A stretch of DNA of 64,000 nucleotides from JAICYJ01 sp035695105 (GTDB lineage Bacteria; Actinomycetota; Thermoleophilia; Gaiellales; JAICJC01). The position numbers were made by a program, and so were the translations under genes. Below the pieces are notes generated by a model. That model did not search any database, was not told where the DNA came from, and was given only the letters and a program-made list of their open reading frames with translations. This document shows positions 56,015 through 64,000 of this stretch, in pieces (positions within the stretch are counted from its first letter, which is position 1; every line of letters begins with the position of its first letter). The DNA lies in contig DASSEV010000062.1 of assembly GCA_035695105.1 (NCBI GenBank), positions 1 to 64,000 of the forward strand. The letters are read 5' to 3'.

Positions 56015-56773
56015 TCAGACCTCGATGCGGAGCCCGGGCGTGGCCAGGTCGATCGGCCCCTTGTACTCCCGGCTCGCGCGCTCCCGCACGAAGTCGTAGC
56101 CGATCTCGTGCGGGATGTGGGTGAGCAGCAGGCGCTTCGCGCCCGCCTTCGCGGCCTCGCGGCCCGCCTCCGCGGCGTCCATGTGGCCGCGCTCGCTGGA
56201 ATCGTTGGACGCGTCGCCCAGCGCCGCCTCGCAGATGAACAGGTCGGCGGCCTGCGCGAACCGCGCCAGCCGCTCGGTGGGCGCGGTGTCAGCCGAGAAG
56301 ACGATGACGCCCCCCGGGGCGACGACCTTCACGGAGTAGCACGTGGTGTAGTGCAGGCAGGGCGCGAACGTCAGGTGCAGGTCGCCGAAGCGCAGGTCCT
56401 CGTGCGGGTCGTACTCCGTGATGTCGAACGCGGCCTCGAAGGTCTCCACGGAGCCGTCCCACACCGAGGCCACGGTGTCGAGCACCCCGCGGCCGCCGGG
56501 AGGCAGGTGCAGCCTCGGCTTCGGGCGGTCCTTCCAGCTGCCGTAGCGGAAGGCGTAGTGCAGCGGCACGAGGTCGAACCAGTGGTCGGCGTGGAAGTGC
56601 GTGATCAGGATGTCGGTCAGCGGCCGCGGGTCGACGGCGCGCAGCTCCTGCGCGATGCCGGAGCCGCAGTCAACCAGCACGTGGCAGTCGTCGGACTCGA
56701 GCAGGTAGCCGCTCGCGGCCTGGCCGGGGTTCGGCCATGCCGGGCTGCCGCCGAGAACCGTCCACGCGAGCAT
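56015..56773 (-). CDS. Metallo-beta-lactamase-fold hydrolase (RNase Z/cyclic phosphodiesterase-like)
   Basis: A 252-residue MBL-fold enzyme with the zinc motif THFHADHWFDLVPL, the downstream His in FAPCLHYTTCYSV, the Asp in VFSADTAPTERL and a late His in LLTHIP. This resembles RNase Z-like hydrolases and small phosphodiesterases; no exosite arm is seen, so tRNA processing is unlikely. ATG at 56773 lies 2 nt after the fabI stop, so the genes are one transcript. The link to fatty-acid reduction is unclear. Confidence 0.82.
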   Translation of the reverse strand: MLAWTVLGGSPAWPNPGQAASGYLLESDDCHVLVDCGSGIAQELRAVDPRPLTDILITHFHADHWFDLVPLHYAFRYGSWKDRPKPRLHLPPGGRGVLDTVASVWDGSVETFEAAFDITEYDPHEDLRFGDLHLTFAPCLHYTTCYSVKVVAPGGVIVFSADTAPTERLARFAQAADLFICEAALGDASNDSSERGHMDAAEAGREAAKAGAKRLLLTHIPHEIGYDFVRERASREYKGPIDLATPGLRIEV

Positions 56774-56775
56774 GC

Positions 56776-57555
56776 CTACATCCCCATCGCGTGGTAGCCG
56801 GAGTCGACGTAGAGCGTGGTGCCGGTGACCATGGAGCCGAGCGGGCTGCAGAGGTACAGGGCCGCGTTGCCGACGTCGGCCGCCTCGATGTTGCGCTGCA
56901 GCGGCGAGCGCTGCTCGATCACCGACTCCATCTGGTCGAAGCCTGGGATGCCCTTGGCGGCCAGCGTGCGCACCGGGCCCGCGGAGATGGCGTTGACGCG
57001 GATCCGGGCCGGCCCGAGCTCGTAGGCCAGGTAGCGGACGGAGCACTCGAGCGCCGCCTTCGCGACCGCCATCACGTTGTACTTCGGGAAGGCCCGCTCG
57101 CTGGCCATGTAGGTGAGCGTCACCATCGCCCCGCCGCCGCGCCCCGCCATCAGCGGCTCGGCCGCTCGCGCCATTGCGATCATCGAGTACGAGGACACGT
57201 CGAGCGCCGTATGGAAGGCGGAGCGTGACGTATCCGTGAAGCGGCCCTCGAACGTCTCGGCCGGCGCGAACGCGATCGAGTGCACCATCGCGTCGATGCC
57301 GCCGACCTGCTCCTGAAGCTGCCCGAATGCGGTCTCGATGCTCGCGTCGTCGGAGACGTCGCAGGGGATGACCATCCCGGAGCCGACGCTCTCCGCCAGC
57401 TTGCGGACGGAGTCCTCGAGCCGCTCGCCCTGGTAGGTGAAGGCCAGCGAAGCGCCCGCGTCGTGCAGCGCCTGCGCGATCGCCCATGCGATCGACCGCT
57501 TGTTGGCCACACCGGCAACAAGTGCGACTTTGCCCTCCAGCAGTCCCTCCGTCAC
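56776..57555 (-). CDS. fabI: Enoyl-ACP reductase I
   Basis: Last reductive step of the FAS-II cycle, NADH-dependent; the target of triclosan-type inhibitors and, as InhA, of isoniazid. The 259 residues show LVAGVANKRSIAWAIAQAL (nucleotide binding), VHSIAFAP, and the catalytic pair in YNVMAVAKAALECSVRYLA (Tyr-x6-Lys). The C-terminal GSMVTGTTLYVDSGYHAMGM is typical. Start is GTG at 57555. The gene is 35 kb from the main fab operon and has its own promoter. Confidence 0.95.
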   Translation of the reverse strand: MTEGLLEGKVALVAGVANKRSIAWAIAQALHDAGASLAFTYQGERLEDSVRKLAESVGSGMVIPCDVSDDASIETAFGQLQEQVGGIDAMVHSIAFAPAETFEGRFTDTSRSAFHTALDVSSYSMIAMARAAEPLMAGRGGGAMVTLTYMASERAFPKYNVMAVAKAALECSVRYLAYELGPARIRVNAISAGPVRTLAAKGIPGFDQMESVIEQRSPLQRNIEAADVGNAALYLCSPLGSMVTGTTLYVDSGYHAMGM

Positions 57556-57565
57556 ATCGCCCTTT

Positions 57566-57589
57566 CGGTTCGAAACCGCGCAGACGCTA
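57566..57589 (-). promoter_or_regulatory. fabI promoter with inverted repeat
   Basis: A minus-strand TAGCGT at 57589-57584 predicts transcription near 57577. The perfect inverted repeat CGGTT-TCG-AACCG (minus strand, 57578-57566) lies on the predicted start site and short leader. It could bind a fatty-acid-responsive repressor; no such regulator is in the window. Confidence 0.4.
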
Positions 57590-57611
57590 GCACGGCTCCG
57601 CCGGTCACGGG

Positions 57612-59540
57612 TTACGCCGAGAACCGCTCGAGGACGGAGGGATCCTCCAGCGAGGACAGGTCGCCGGGATCCTCGCCCAGCACGGCCGCCCGCACCGCCC
57701 GCCGGACGATCTTGGCCGTCCGGGTCTTGGGCAGGGCCGGCACGAAGCGGATCTCGGCCGGTGCGAACGCCTTCCCCAGCTCGCGCACGACCTCCGCCCG
57801 GACGGCGTCACGCAGGTCGTTCCCGGCGTCGGCGCCCGCGCGGGGGACGCAGAACAGCCACACCACCTCGCCCTTGACCTCGTCCGGCACGCCGACCGCG
57901 CAGGCCTCGGCGATGCCGGCCACATGCACGGCCGCCGACTCGAACTCGGCCGGCCCGATGCGCTTTCCGGCGATGTTGAGCGTGTCGTCGGAGCGCCCGT
58001 GCAGGTACCAGAAGCCGTCATCGTCGACCGAGGCCCAGTCGCCGTGCACCCAGATGTTCGGCCAGCGCGACCAGTACGCGTCGAGGAACCGCTGCGGATC
58101 GCCCCACACGCCGCGCGTCATCGAGGGCCACGGCTTGCGGCAGACCAGCTCGCCGACCTCGCCCGGCGCCACGGGGTTGCCCTCGGCGTCGAGGATGTCC
58201 ATGGCCATCCCCAGCGCGGGGACGCCGAGCGTGCACTCCTTGAGCGGCATCACCGGCATCGGCGAGAGGAAGCAGGCGCCCACCTCGGTGCCGCCCGAGA
58301 GGTTGATGATGGGGCACCGGCCCTCCCCGCCGACCTCGAACAGCCAGCGGTAGGGATCGGGGTTCCACGGCTCGCCCGTCGACGCCAGGATCCGCAGCGA
58401 GCTGCGGTCGTGGGCCAGCACCGGCTCGTCGCCGTGCCCGCGCAGCGCGCGGATCAGCGTGGGCGAGACGCCGAGGACGGAGATGCGATGCCGCTCCACG
58501 AGCTCCCACAGCCGGCCGGGCCCGGGATAGTCCGGCGCCCCCTCCGAGAGCACGAGCGTGCCGCCGAGGGCCCCCGTGCCCACCACCTCCTTCGGCCCCA
58601 TGATCCATCCCATGTCGGTCACCCACATGAACCGGTCATCCGGGCCGACGTCGGTCTGGAACGCGCACTCCTCGGCGATCTTGACGAGGAAGCCGCCGTG
58701 CACGTGCACCGCGCCCTTCGGCCTGCCTGTGGTGCCCGAGGTGTAGATCACCATCATCGGCGTCTCCGGATCGAGCGGCGGCGCCGGCAGCTCAGCGAGC
58801 TGCCCTGCGACCAGCTCCTCCCAGCGGTGGTCCCGCCCGGGCGTCATCGGCGGGTCGCTGTCGAGCCGGTTCCAGACGATGACGTGCTCCACCGAGGGCA
58901 CCTCCGCGAGCGCGTCGTCCACCGTCTGCTTCATGGACACGGGCCGCCCGCGCCGGGGCACCGCGTCCGCCGTCAGCACCGCGACGGCGCCGGCATCCGC
59001 CAGGCGCGCGGCCACGGCCGGCGCGCCGAAGCCCGAGAAGATGGGCACGACGATCGCGCCGATCTTGCAGACGGCGTAGAAGCCGGCCACCACCTCGATC
59101 GACATCGGCAGGAACAGGCCGACCGCCTGCCCCTCGCGCACGCCCAGCGCCAGCAGCGCGTTCGCGATGCGGTTCACCTCCGCCTCGAGCTCTGCATAGG
59201 TGACCGAGCGGACAGCACCGTCCTGGCTCTCCCAGACGGCGGCCAGCCGGTCCGGCGTATCGCGGGCGTGGCGGTCGACGCAGTTGTGCGTCAGGTTGAC
59301 GCGCCCGCCGCCGAACCAGGTCGTCCACATCGGCCCCCGGCTGTCGTCGTAGACCTGCTCGTAGGGCGTGGAGAACTCGATGCCGAGGTGCCGCACGACC
59401 GCATCCCAGAACCAGCCGATGTCCTCCTGGGCGCGGCGGTGGAGGACGTGCCAGTCGTCGATCGCGTGCTCCTGCATGAACGCGGTGACCCGCGCGCGCG
59501 CAGCGACCTCGGGGGTCGGAGACCAGATCAGATCTTGCAT
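57612..59540 (-). CDS. Acetyl-CoA synthetase-like AMP-forming acyl-CoA ligase
   Basis: A 642-residue ANL-family ligase. The ATP-binding motif reads VIYTSGTTGRPKGAVHVHGGF, the adenylate segment NLSGGTEVGACFLSP, and the hinge HGRSDDTLNIAGKRIGPAEFES. The catalytic Lys region PKTRTAKIVRR is altered from the usual PKTRSGKI (Ser-Gly replaced by Thr-Ala), with the Lys kept. Substrate is a short or medium carboxylic acid, acetate or propionate most likely. ATG at 59540 abuts the promoter of the divergent molybdate operon. It ends 57 nt upstream of fabI on the same strand. Confidence 0.85.
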   Translation of the reverse strand: MQDLIWSPTPEVAARARVTAFMQEHAIDDWHVLHRRAQEDIGWFWDAVVRHLGIEFSTPYEQVYDDSRGPMWTTWFGGGRVNLTHNCVDRHARDTPDRLAAVWESQDGAVRSVTYAELEAEVNRIANALLALGVREGQAVGLFLPMSIEVVAGFYAVCKIGAIVVPIFSGFGAPAVAARLADAGAVAVLTADAVPRRGRPVSMKQTVDDALAEVPSVEHVIVWNRLDSDPPMTPGRDHRWEELVAGQLAELPAPPLDPETPMMVIYTSGTTGRPKGAVHVHGGFLVKIAEECAFQTDVGPDDRFMWVTDMGWIMGPKEVVGTGALGGTLVLSEGAPDYPGPGRLWELVERHRISVLGVSPTLIRALRGHGDEPVLAHDRSSLRILASTGEPWNPDPYRWLFEVGGEGRCPIINLSGGTEVGACFLSPMPVMPLKECTLGVPALGMAMDILDAEGNPVAPGEVGELVCRKPWPSMTRGVWGDPQRFLDAYWSRWPNIWVHGDWASVDDDGFWYLHGRSDDTLNIAGKRIGPAEFESAAVHVAGIAEACAVGVPDEVKGEVVWLFCVPRAGADAGNDLRDAVRAEVVRELGKAFAPAEIRFVPALPKTRTAKIVRRAVRAAVLGEDPGDLSSLEDPSVLERFSA

Positions 59541-59563
59541 AGGCGGTGCATAGGTGCTAGCGT
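59535..59563 (+). promoter_or_regulatory. Promoter of the molybdate operon, with direct repeat
   Basis: TTGCAT (59535-59540) and TAGCGT (59558-59563) are spaced by 17 bp, and the ATG of the regulator gene follows 7 nt later. Within it GCATAGG occurs twice (59537-59543 and 59548-59554), 11 bp apart, which places the copies on the same face of the helix. This is a candidate operator for the TOBE regulator. The -35 overlaps the start codon of the divergent acyl-CoA ligase. Confidence 0.55.
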
Positions 59564-59570
59564 CGTCCGG

Positions 59571-59954
59571 ATGGGACGGATGCTACCGGTCGGCGACGCG
59601 GCGCGAGCGCTTGGCGTCAGCGTCGATACGCTCCGGCGCTGGGAGCGGAGCGGCCGCATCACGACGCACCGCGACTCGGCCAACCGCCGGGTGGTCGACC
59701 AGGACGAGGTGACCAGGCTGGGAGGCCACGTGCCCGCGCACGTCGATGCCTCGTTCTCGGCGCGGAACCGGTTCGAGGGCGTGGTCACGAGCGTCGAGGT
59801 GACGGGCGTCGTGGCCCAGGTCGAGCTGGAGGCCGGCCCGCACCACGTCGTCTCGGTGATCACGCGCGATGCGGTGGAGGAGCTGGGGCTCCGGCCCGGG
59901 GTGAAGGCGGTGGCGACCGTCAAGGCGACGTCCGTGATGGTGGCGCGCGCATGA
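59571..59954 (+). CDS. MerR-type HTH / TOBE molybdate-responsive regulator
   Basis: A 127-residue protein combining a MerR/excisionase-like helix-turn-helix (MLPVGDAARALGVSVDTLRRWERSGRI, wing RVVDQDEVTRL) with a C-terminal Mop/TOBE domain (about 65-127: RNRFEGVVTSVEVTGVVAQVELEAG, then VKAVATVKATSVMVARA). ModE of E. coli also pairs an HTH with TOBE domains but uses a different winged helix. Here one TOBE per chain would need oligomerisation to bind molybdate. It leads modABC with an ATGA overlap, so it is the likely local regulator. The mRNA is predicted to be leaderless. Confidence 0.82.
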   Translation: MGRMLPVGDAARALGVSVDTLRRWERSGRITTHRDSANRRVVDQDEVTRLGGHVPAHVDASFSARNRFEGVVTSVEVTGVVAQVELEAGPHHVVSVITRDAVEELGLRPGVKAVATVKATSVMVARA

Positions 59955-60739
59955 CCCGCCGCCGGCTGATCGCCGCGCTCGCCGCCCTCGCGATGGTGGC
60001 TACCGGCTGCGGCGGCTCGTCGTCGTCCAGCGGCGGCTCCTCCGGCGCGGGCGGCGGGACGCTGACCGTGTTCGCCGCATCGTCGCTGACCGCAGCCTTC
60101 ACCACGCTCCAGCAAACCTTCGAGCAGCAGCATCCGGGCTGGAAGGTGCGCTTCGAGTTCCTCGGCTCCGACCAGCTGGCCGCCCAGATCGAACAGGGCG
60201 ATCCGGCGGACGTGTTCGCCGCGGCAAGCACCAAGTACCCGGAGCAGCTGCAGGGCGAGAAGCTGCTCGGGCCGACGAAGAATTTCGCCACCAACACGCT
60301 GGTGCTCGCCGTCCCGCCAGACAACCCGGCCGGCATCACCTCCGTCACCAAGCTTGGCAACGCCAAGCTGATCGTCGGCGACCCGGCGGTGCCGATCGGC
60401 TCCTACACCGTGCAGGTGCTCGGCAACCTCGGCATCGACCCCGCCTCGCTCAACATCGTCAGCCAGGAGCAGAAGACGACCGACATCGTCAGCAAGCTGG
60501 AGCTGGGCGAGGCGGACGCCGGGTTCATCTACACGAGCGACGCCAAGACCGCCGGCGACAAGCTGAAGTCGATCGCGCTCCCGGCCAAGGCGCAGGCGAC
60601 CGCCACCTATCCGATCGGTATCGTCACGGGCTCGAAGAACGCGGAGGCTGCGCAGCAATGGATCGATCTGGTGCTGAGCGACGCCGGCCAGCAGGTGCTG
60701 ACAGGCGACGGGTTCGGCCCGGCGCCTTCGAGCTCCTAG
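59951..60739 (+). CDS. modA: Molybdate ABC transporter substrate-binding lipoprotein
   Basis: A 262-residue lipoprotein (lipobox MVATGCGG at about residues 15-22) with a Ser/Gly linker and a type-II periplasmic-binding fold: LTVFAASSLTAAFTTL, QIEQGDPADVFAAAS, and KLELGEADAGFIYTSDA. The early Ser and the AASSL segment are typical molybdate/tungstate ligands. ATG at 59951 overlaps the regulator stop. The 3' end overlaps modB by 82 nt if the latter starts at 60658. Confidence 0.92.
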   Translation: MTRRRLIAALAALAMVATGCGGSSSSSGGSSGAGGGTLTVFAASSLTAAFTTLQQTFEQQHPGWKVRFEFLGSDQLAAQIEQGDPADVFAAASTKYPEQLQGEKLLGPTKNFATNTLVLAVPPDNPAGITSVTKLGNAKLIVGDPAVPIGSYTVQVLGNLGIDPASLNIVSQEQKTTDIVSKLELGEADAGFIYTSDAKTAGDKLKSIALPAKAQATATYPIGIVTGSKNAEAAQQWIDLVLSDAGQQVLTGDGFGPAPSSS

Positions 60740-61503
60740 GCATCGGCGCAGCCGGGCTGGGCCTGGCCTTCCTGGTGATACCGCTTCTGGCGATCTTCCT
60801 GCGCGGTGACTTGCTCGCCGGGCTGCGCTCCGACGACACCCGCCAGGCCCTGCTTCTGTCGCTGCAGACCAGCCTGCTGTCGCTGGCCTTCATGGTCGTG
60901 GTGGGGACGCCCGTCGCCCACATGCTCGCAACCCGGCGGTTCCGGGGGCGGTCGCTGGTGCTGACCGCGTTCGAGCTGCCGCTCGTGCTGCCGCCGGCGG
61001 TCGCGGGGATCGGGCTGCTGATGGCGTTCGGCCGCCGCGGGCTGCTCGGTGAGGAGCTGTCGTTCCTCGGGCTCGAGCTGCCCTTCACCAAGGTGGCGGT
61101 GGTTATGGCGATGACGTTCGTCGCCTCTCCCCTGTACGTGCGGCAGGCGGTGTCCGCCTTCGAGGCGGTGGACGGCACCCTGCTGGACGCATCGCGGACG
61201 CTCGGTGCGGGCGCGGGGCGGACGTTCTGGCGCGTTGCCCTGCCGCTGGCCCGTGGCGGCCTCGGTGCCGCCGCCGCGCTGGGATGGGCCAGGGCGGTGG
61301 GCGAGTTCGGCGCCACCATCATCTTCGCGGGCAGCCTCAAGGGCGTCACGGAGACGGCGCCGATCCAGATCTACGCCGGCCTGTCCGACAACCTGGACGC
61401 GGGACTGGCGACCGCCGCGGTGCTGATCCTGGTCAGCGCTGGGGTGCTGCTGGCCGCGAAGCTGATCGTCTCGGGGAGGGCGCAGCGCTTCACCTTGCTG
61501 TGA
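60658..61503 (+). CDS. modB: Molybdate ABC transporter permease
   Basis: A permease of up to 281 residues with about six membrane helices and the EAA-loop EAVDGTLLDASRTLGAGAGRTFWRVALPLARGG that contacts the ATPase. The ModB/CysTW-like ALGWARAVGEFGATIIFAG is present. The only ATG is at 60658, well inside modA, giving a basic N-terminal stretch before helix 1. A GTG at 60775 would remove most of that helix and is unlikely. The large overlap suggests tight coupling, or an unrecognised start. Confidence 0.88.
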   Translation: MDRSGAERRRPAGADRRRVRPGAFELLGIGAAGLGLAFLVIPLLAIFLRGDLLAGLRSDDTRQALLLSLQTSLLSLAFMVVVGTPVAHMLATRRFRGRSLVLTAFELPLVLPPAVAGIGLLMAFGRRGLLGEELSFLGLELPFTKVAVVMAMTFVASPLYVRQAVSAFEAVDGTLLDASRTLGAGAGRTFWRVALPLARGGLGAAAALGWARAVGEFGATIIFAGSLKGVTETAPIQIYAGLSDNLDAGLATAAVLILVSAGVLLAAKLIVSGRAQRFTLL

Positions 61504-62492
61504 CGCGGCAGCTGCGCCAGGTGACGCTTCGGGTGGCGCTCGACGTCGACGGCGTGACGGCGCTCGTCGGCCCGTCCGGCGCCGGCAAGACCACCCTGCT
61601 CCGCATGGTGGCCGGCCTGGTCGCACCGGACTCCGGCACCATCGAGTGCGGTGGCGACCGCTGGTTCGACGACGAGAGGGATGTGCCGCCGGAACGTCGC
61701 CGCTGTGGCTTCGTGTTCCAGGACTACGCGCTGTTCCCCCACATGAGCGTGGAGCGGAACGTGGCCTACGGCGCGGCGGCGGCGACGGACGTCGGCCAGC
61801 TGCTGCACCGGGTCGGGATCGCTCACCTCGCGTCGGCTCGCCCGCCCTCGCTGTCCGGCGGCGAGCGGCAGCGGGTGGCGCTGGCACGGGCCCTCGCCGT
61901 CCGGCCTGCGGCGCTGCTCCTCGACGAGCCGCTGAGTGCGCTCGACCCGGCCACCCGGGGCAGCGTCGCCAGCGAGCTCTCCGCCATCCTCCGCGCCGCC
62001 GCCGTGCCGGCGATCGTGGTCACGCACTCCTACGAGGAGGCCGTCAGCCTGGCCGGCCGCATCGCCGTCCTCGAGGAGGGGCGGATCGTGCAGCAGTCCT
62101 CACCCGCGGAGCTGCTGGCGGCGCCGGCGTCGCCGTTCATCGCCGAGTTCGCCGGCACGAACTACCTGACTGGCACCGCCTCCGGTTCGACCGTCGCCCT
62201 CGACCGCGGCGGCGCCGTCGAGGTGGCGGCCGCCGCCTACGGGCGCGTGGCCGTGCTCGTGGCGCCCTGGGAGATCACGCTGGCGCACAGGCGTCCGGAT
62301 GACTCGGCGCGCAATGCGCTCTCCGGGCGCATCGAGCGCGTCGTCCCGCTCGGCAACCGCGTGCGCGTGGTGGTGGCCGGCATCACCGCGGAGGTCACCC
62401 CCGAGTCCGCGGAACGGCTGGCGCTGCGACCGGGCGTCGAGGTGGTGGCCTCGTGGAAGGCGACCAGCACCCGCCTGCTGCTCACGGGCTAG
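61500..62492 (+). CDS. modC: Molybdate ABC transporter ATPase with TOBE domain
   Basis: A 330-residue ATPase. The ABC domain has Walker A GPSGAGKTT, the Q-loop FVFQDYALFPHMSVERNVAYG, signature LSGGERQR, Walker B LLLDEPLSALDP and switch His in VTHSYEEA. A C-terminal TOBE-like region (about 265-330: SGRIERVVPLGNRVRVVVAG and WKATSTRLLLTG) probably senses or stores molybdate. GTG at 61500 overlaps the modB stop by 4 nt. Confidence 0.92.
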   Translation: MTRQLRQVTLRVALDVDGVTALVGPSGAGKTTLLRMVAGLVAPDSGTIECGGDRWFDDERDVPPERRRCGFVFQDYALFPHMSVERNVAYGAAAATDVGQLLHRVGIAHLASARPPSLSGGERQRVALARALAVRPAALLLDEPLSALDPATRGSVASELSAILRAAAVPAIVVTHSYEEAVSLAGRIAVLEEGRIVQQSSPAELLAAPASPFIAEFAGTNYLTGTASGSTVALDRGGAVEVAAAAYGRVAVLVAPWEITLAHRRPDDSARNALSGRIERVVPLGNRVRVVVAGITAEVTPESAERLALRPGVEVVASWKATSTRLLLTG

Positions 62493-62499
62493 GGTCCGC

Positions 62500-63462
62500 A
62501 TGGTGCGGGTCGTCATCGCGCCGGACAAGCTGCGCGGCACCTACACCGCGGAGCAGGCGGCCGCGGCGATCGCACGCGGCTGGCGGTCCGAAGACCCCGG
62601 CGACGAGCTGGTCGAGGTGCCGCTCGCCGACGGCGGCGAGGGAACCGCCGCGGCGCTGCTCGCGGCCCGCGGGGGCGCGTGGGCGACCGCGGCCGTCCAC
62701 GACGCCGCCGGCCGCCAGTGCGAGGCGCGCTATGCACGGCTGCCCGGAGGCGAGGCGGCGATGGACGTTGCGGAGGCCTGCGGCTCGTGGCGGGTGGCCG
62801 ACCTGCCTCAGGATCCGGTCGGCGCCAGCTCCCGGGGTGCCGGCGAGCTGCTCCGCGCGGCGGTGGAAGGCGCGTCGCGGGTGGTGATCGGGGTCGGCGG
62901 CACGGCCACAACCGACGGAGGCGCCGGCCTACGTGACGCGCTCGGCCCCGTGCCGGCGGGCGTGGAGCTGGTTGCCGCGCTCGATGTCGACAACCCGCTG
63001 CTCGGCCCGGCCGGCGCCGCCGCCGTCTACGGGCCTCAGAAGGGGGCGACCCCGGAGCAGGTGCTGCAGCTCGACCGCCGTCTGGCCGCGCTCGAGCTGC
63101 CGACCGCCGGCCTGCCCGGCGCCGGCGCCGGCGGGGGCATCGGCGGCATGCTGATGGCGCTCGGCGCGACGCCTCGAGCCGGCGCCGACCTCGTGCTCGA
63201 TGAGGTCGGACTGAGCCGGCTGCTCGAGGGCGCGGCGCTCTGCATCACCGCCGAGGGGCGGATCGACATGCAGACGCTGCGTGGGAAGGTGATCGCGGCC
63301 GTGGCGGCTCGGTGCCGCGATGCCGGGGTGCCCTGCGTGGCGATCGGCGGCATGGTGGATGCCGAGGCCGCCGGTGCGCTGGCCGAGCTGGGCGTGCGCT
63401 GTCACCAGCAGGGCGACCTCGAGCGCGCGGGCGCCGAGGTCAGGCGGGCTGTGGGAGGGTGA
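62500..63462 (+). CDS. glxK: Glycerate kinase (GlxK/GarK family)
   Basis: A 320-residue kinase of the type-1 glycerate kinase family, forming 2-phosphoglycerate. Diagnostic segments are VVIAPDKLRGTYTAEQAAAAI at the N-terminus, PLADGGEGTAAAL, VIGVGGTATTDGGAGLRDAL and GRIDMQTLRGKV. ATG at 62500 is preceded by TAGGGT (62490-62495), which includes the modC TAG stop; a leaderless internal promoter is possible but the 4-nt gap is short. It converges with the HtpX-like gene, overlapping by 23 nt. No glyoxylate genes are adjacent. Confidence 0.9.
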   Translation: MVRVVIAPDKLRGTYTAEQAAAAIARGWRSEDPGDELVEVPLADGGEGTAAALLAARGGAWATAAVHDAAGRQCEARYARLPGGEAAMDVAEACGSWRVADLPQDPVGASSRGAGELLRAAVEGASRVVIGVGGTATTDGGAGLRDALGPVPAGVELVAALDVDNPLLGPAGAAAVYGPQKGATPEQVLQLDRRLAALELPTAGLPGAGAGGGIGGMLMALGATPRAGADLVLDEVGLSRLLEGAALCITAEGRIDMQTLRGKVIAAVAARCRDAGVPCVAIGGMVDAEAAGALAELGVRCHQQGDLERAGAEVRRAVGG

Positions 63463-64000
63463 ACCCGCCCATCTGCTCGAGCCGGGCGATCCGGTCCTCG
63501 AGCGGCGGGTGGGTGTCGAACATGCCGCCCAGGCTCGAGCGCAGGCCCTTGTGGTCGCGCAGCGGCGACTCGATGTAGAGGTGGGCGGTCGCCCGTGTGA
63601 CCGTGCGCAGCGGCTGGGTGTCGTCGCGCAGCGCCGCCAGCGCCCGGGCCAGGCCCTCCGCGTCGCCCGTGATCTCCACCGCGCTGGCGTCGGCCAGGTA
63701 CTCCCGCCGGCGCGAGAGGCTCATCTGCAGCAGCGACGCCCCGATCGGCGCCAGCACCGCCGCCACCAACCCGACGATGACGGCCAGCCCACCGAGGCCG
63801 CCGTCGCGCTCGTCGTCCCCGCCGCCGAAGATGGTGATCCGCATCAGCAGGTCGGCCGCCAGGGCGATCACGCCGACCAGCACCGCCGCCAGGCTCATCA
63901 GCCGCACGTCGCGGTTGCGGACGTGCGACACCTCGTGCGCGAGCACGCCCTCGAGCTCACGATCGTCCATCAGCTCCACGATGCCGGACGTGACCGCCAC
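63440..64000 (-). CDS. htpX: HtpX-like M48 zinc metalloprotease (partial, N-terminus outside window)
   Basis: The C-terminal 186 residues of a membrane-bound M48 protease. The zinc motif LAHEVSHVRNRD (HExxH) is followed by two hydrophobic helices (RLMSLAAVLVGVIALAADLL and GLGGLAVIVGLVAAVLAPIGASLLQM) and the distal ligand region RRREYLADASAVEITGD. The C-terminal FDTHPPLEDRIARL is typical of HtpX, which degrades damaged membrane proteins. The N-terminal helices lie beyond the right edge. Confidence 0.9.
   Translation of the reverse strand: MAVTSGIVELMDDRELEGVLAHEVSHVRNRDVRLMSLAAVLVGVIALAADLLMRITIFGGGDDERDGGLGGLAVIVGLVAAVLAPIGASLLQMSLSRRREYLADASAVEITGDAEGLARALAALRDDTQPLRTVTRATAHLYIESPLRDHKGLRSSLGGMFDTHPPLEDRIARLEQMGGFTLPQPA

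Noticed and set aside
62490..62495. TAGGGT as a definite promoter of the glycerate kinase gene
   Set aside because: The box is only 4 nt from the ATG and coincides with the modC stop codon; readthrough from the mod operon is equally likely.

Overview
The window is 64 kb of high-GC, densely packed chromosomal DNA from a free-living bacterium, almost certainly a deep-branching Actinomycetota. Thermoleophilia/Gaiellales-like is my best guess from gene content; I could not run a phylogeny. Pointers are NucS in place of MutS-type repair, a SigR/RsrA-type redox sigma/anti-sigma pair, an ECF42 sigma factor with its DGPF partner, the futalosine menaquinone genes mqnB and mqnD, a DUF151 nuclease, DciA, many GTG/TTG starts, 4-nt start/stop overlaps and very many apparently leaderless mRNAs (a TANNNT box 6-9 nt before the start codon). 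There is no phage, IS element, CRISPR array, rRNA operon or plasmid gene; this is core chromosome including the replication-origin neighbourhood.

Layout. 1-7.1 kb: polX (cut by the left edge) diverging from a polyprenol-phosphate mannosyltransferase and a thioredoxin; an EamA exporter and thiL on the minus strand; then pheA, preceded by what looks like a complete phenylalanine attenuator (leaderless leader peptide, antiterminator, terminator), and an MrfA-type helicase. 7.1-12.7 kb: a cobalamin riboswitch followed by six tightly coupled genes encoding two secreted transcobalamin-C-terminal-like (DUF4430) proteins, an ECF transporter (T, fused double ATPase, S) and a secreted alpha/alpha-toroid protein. 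This amounts to a B12 uptake system built from the two domains of animal transcobalamin on separate polypeptides. 12.8-21.8 kb (minus): an ECF sigma factor, fabZ-fabH-fabD-fabG-fabF, accD-accA and two tandem Ca2+/H+ antiporters. birA and a galT-like gene diverge from it.

23.4-38.3 kb is the origin region. Leftward genes are dnaA, dnaN, recF, dciA, gyrB and gyrA, then a small MerR regulator. Rightward genes are rpmH, rnpA, yidD, yidC, jag, rsmG, parA and parB, then tRNA-Ile(GAT). Candidate DnaA boxes lie mainly between dnaA and rpmH. A 98-bp structured element follows parB directly and recurs at the stop codon of the distal antiporter gene at 12.8 kb, with compensatory stem changes.

38.3-64 kb: DUF151 nuclease; mntR-mntH with a recognisable palindromic operator; a nadB-nadC-nadA-mqnB-mqnD operon (NAD and menaquinone synthesis); the sigR/rsrA-like pair with a self-type promoter; two peptidases (M24, M16); a dienelactone hydrolase; the ECF42/DGPF pair with its predicted autoregulated promoter; nucS; an aminotransferase-V protein; an LpdA-like flavoprotein; an MBL hydrolase plus fabI; an acyl-CoA synthetase; a molybdate operon (MerR-TOBE regulator, modA, modB, modC); glycerate kinase; and an HtpX-like protease cut by the right edge. 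No intergenic stretch exceeds 300 bases.
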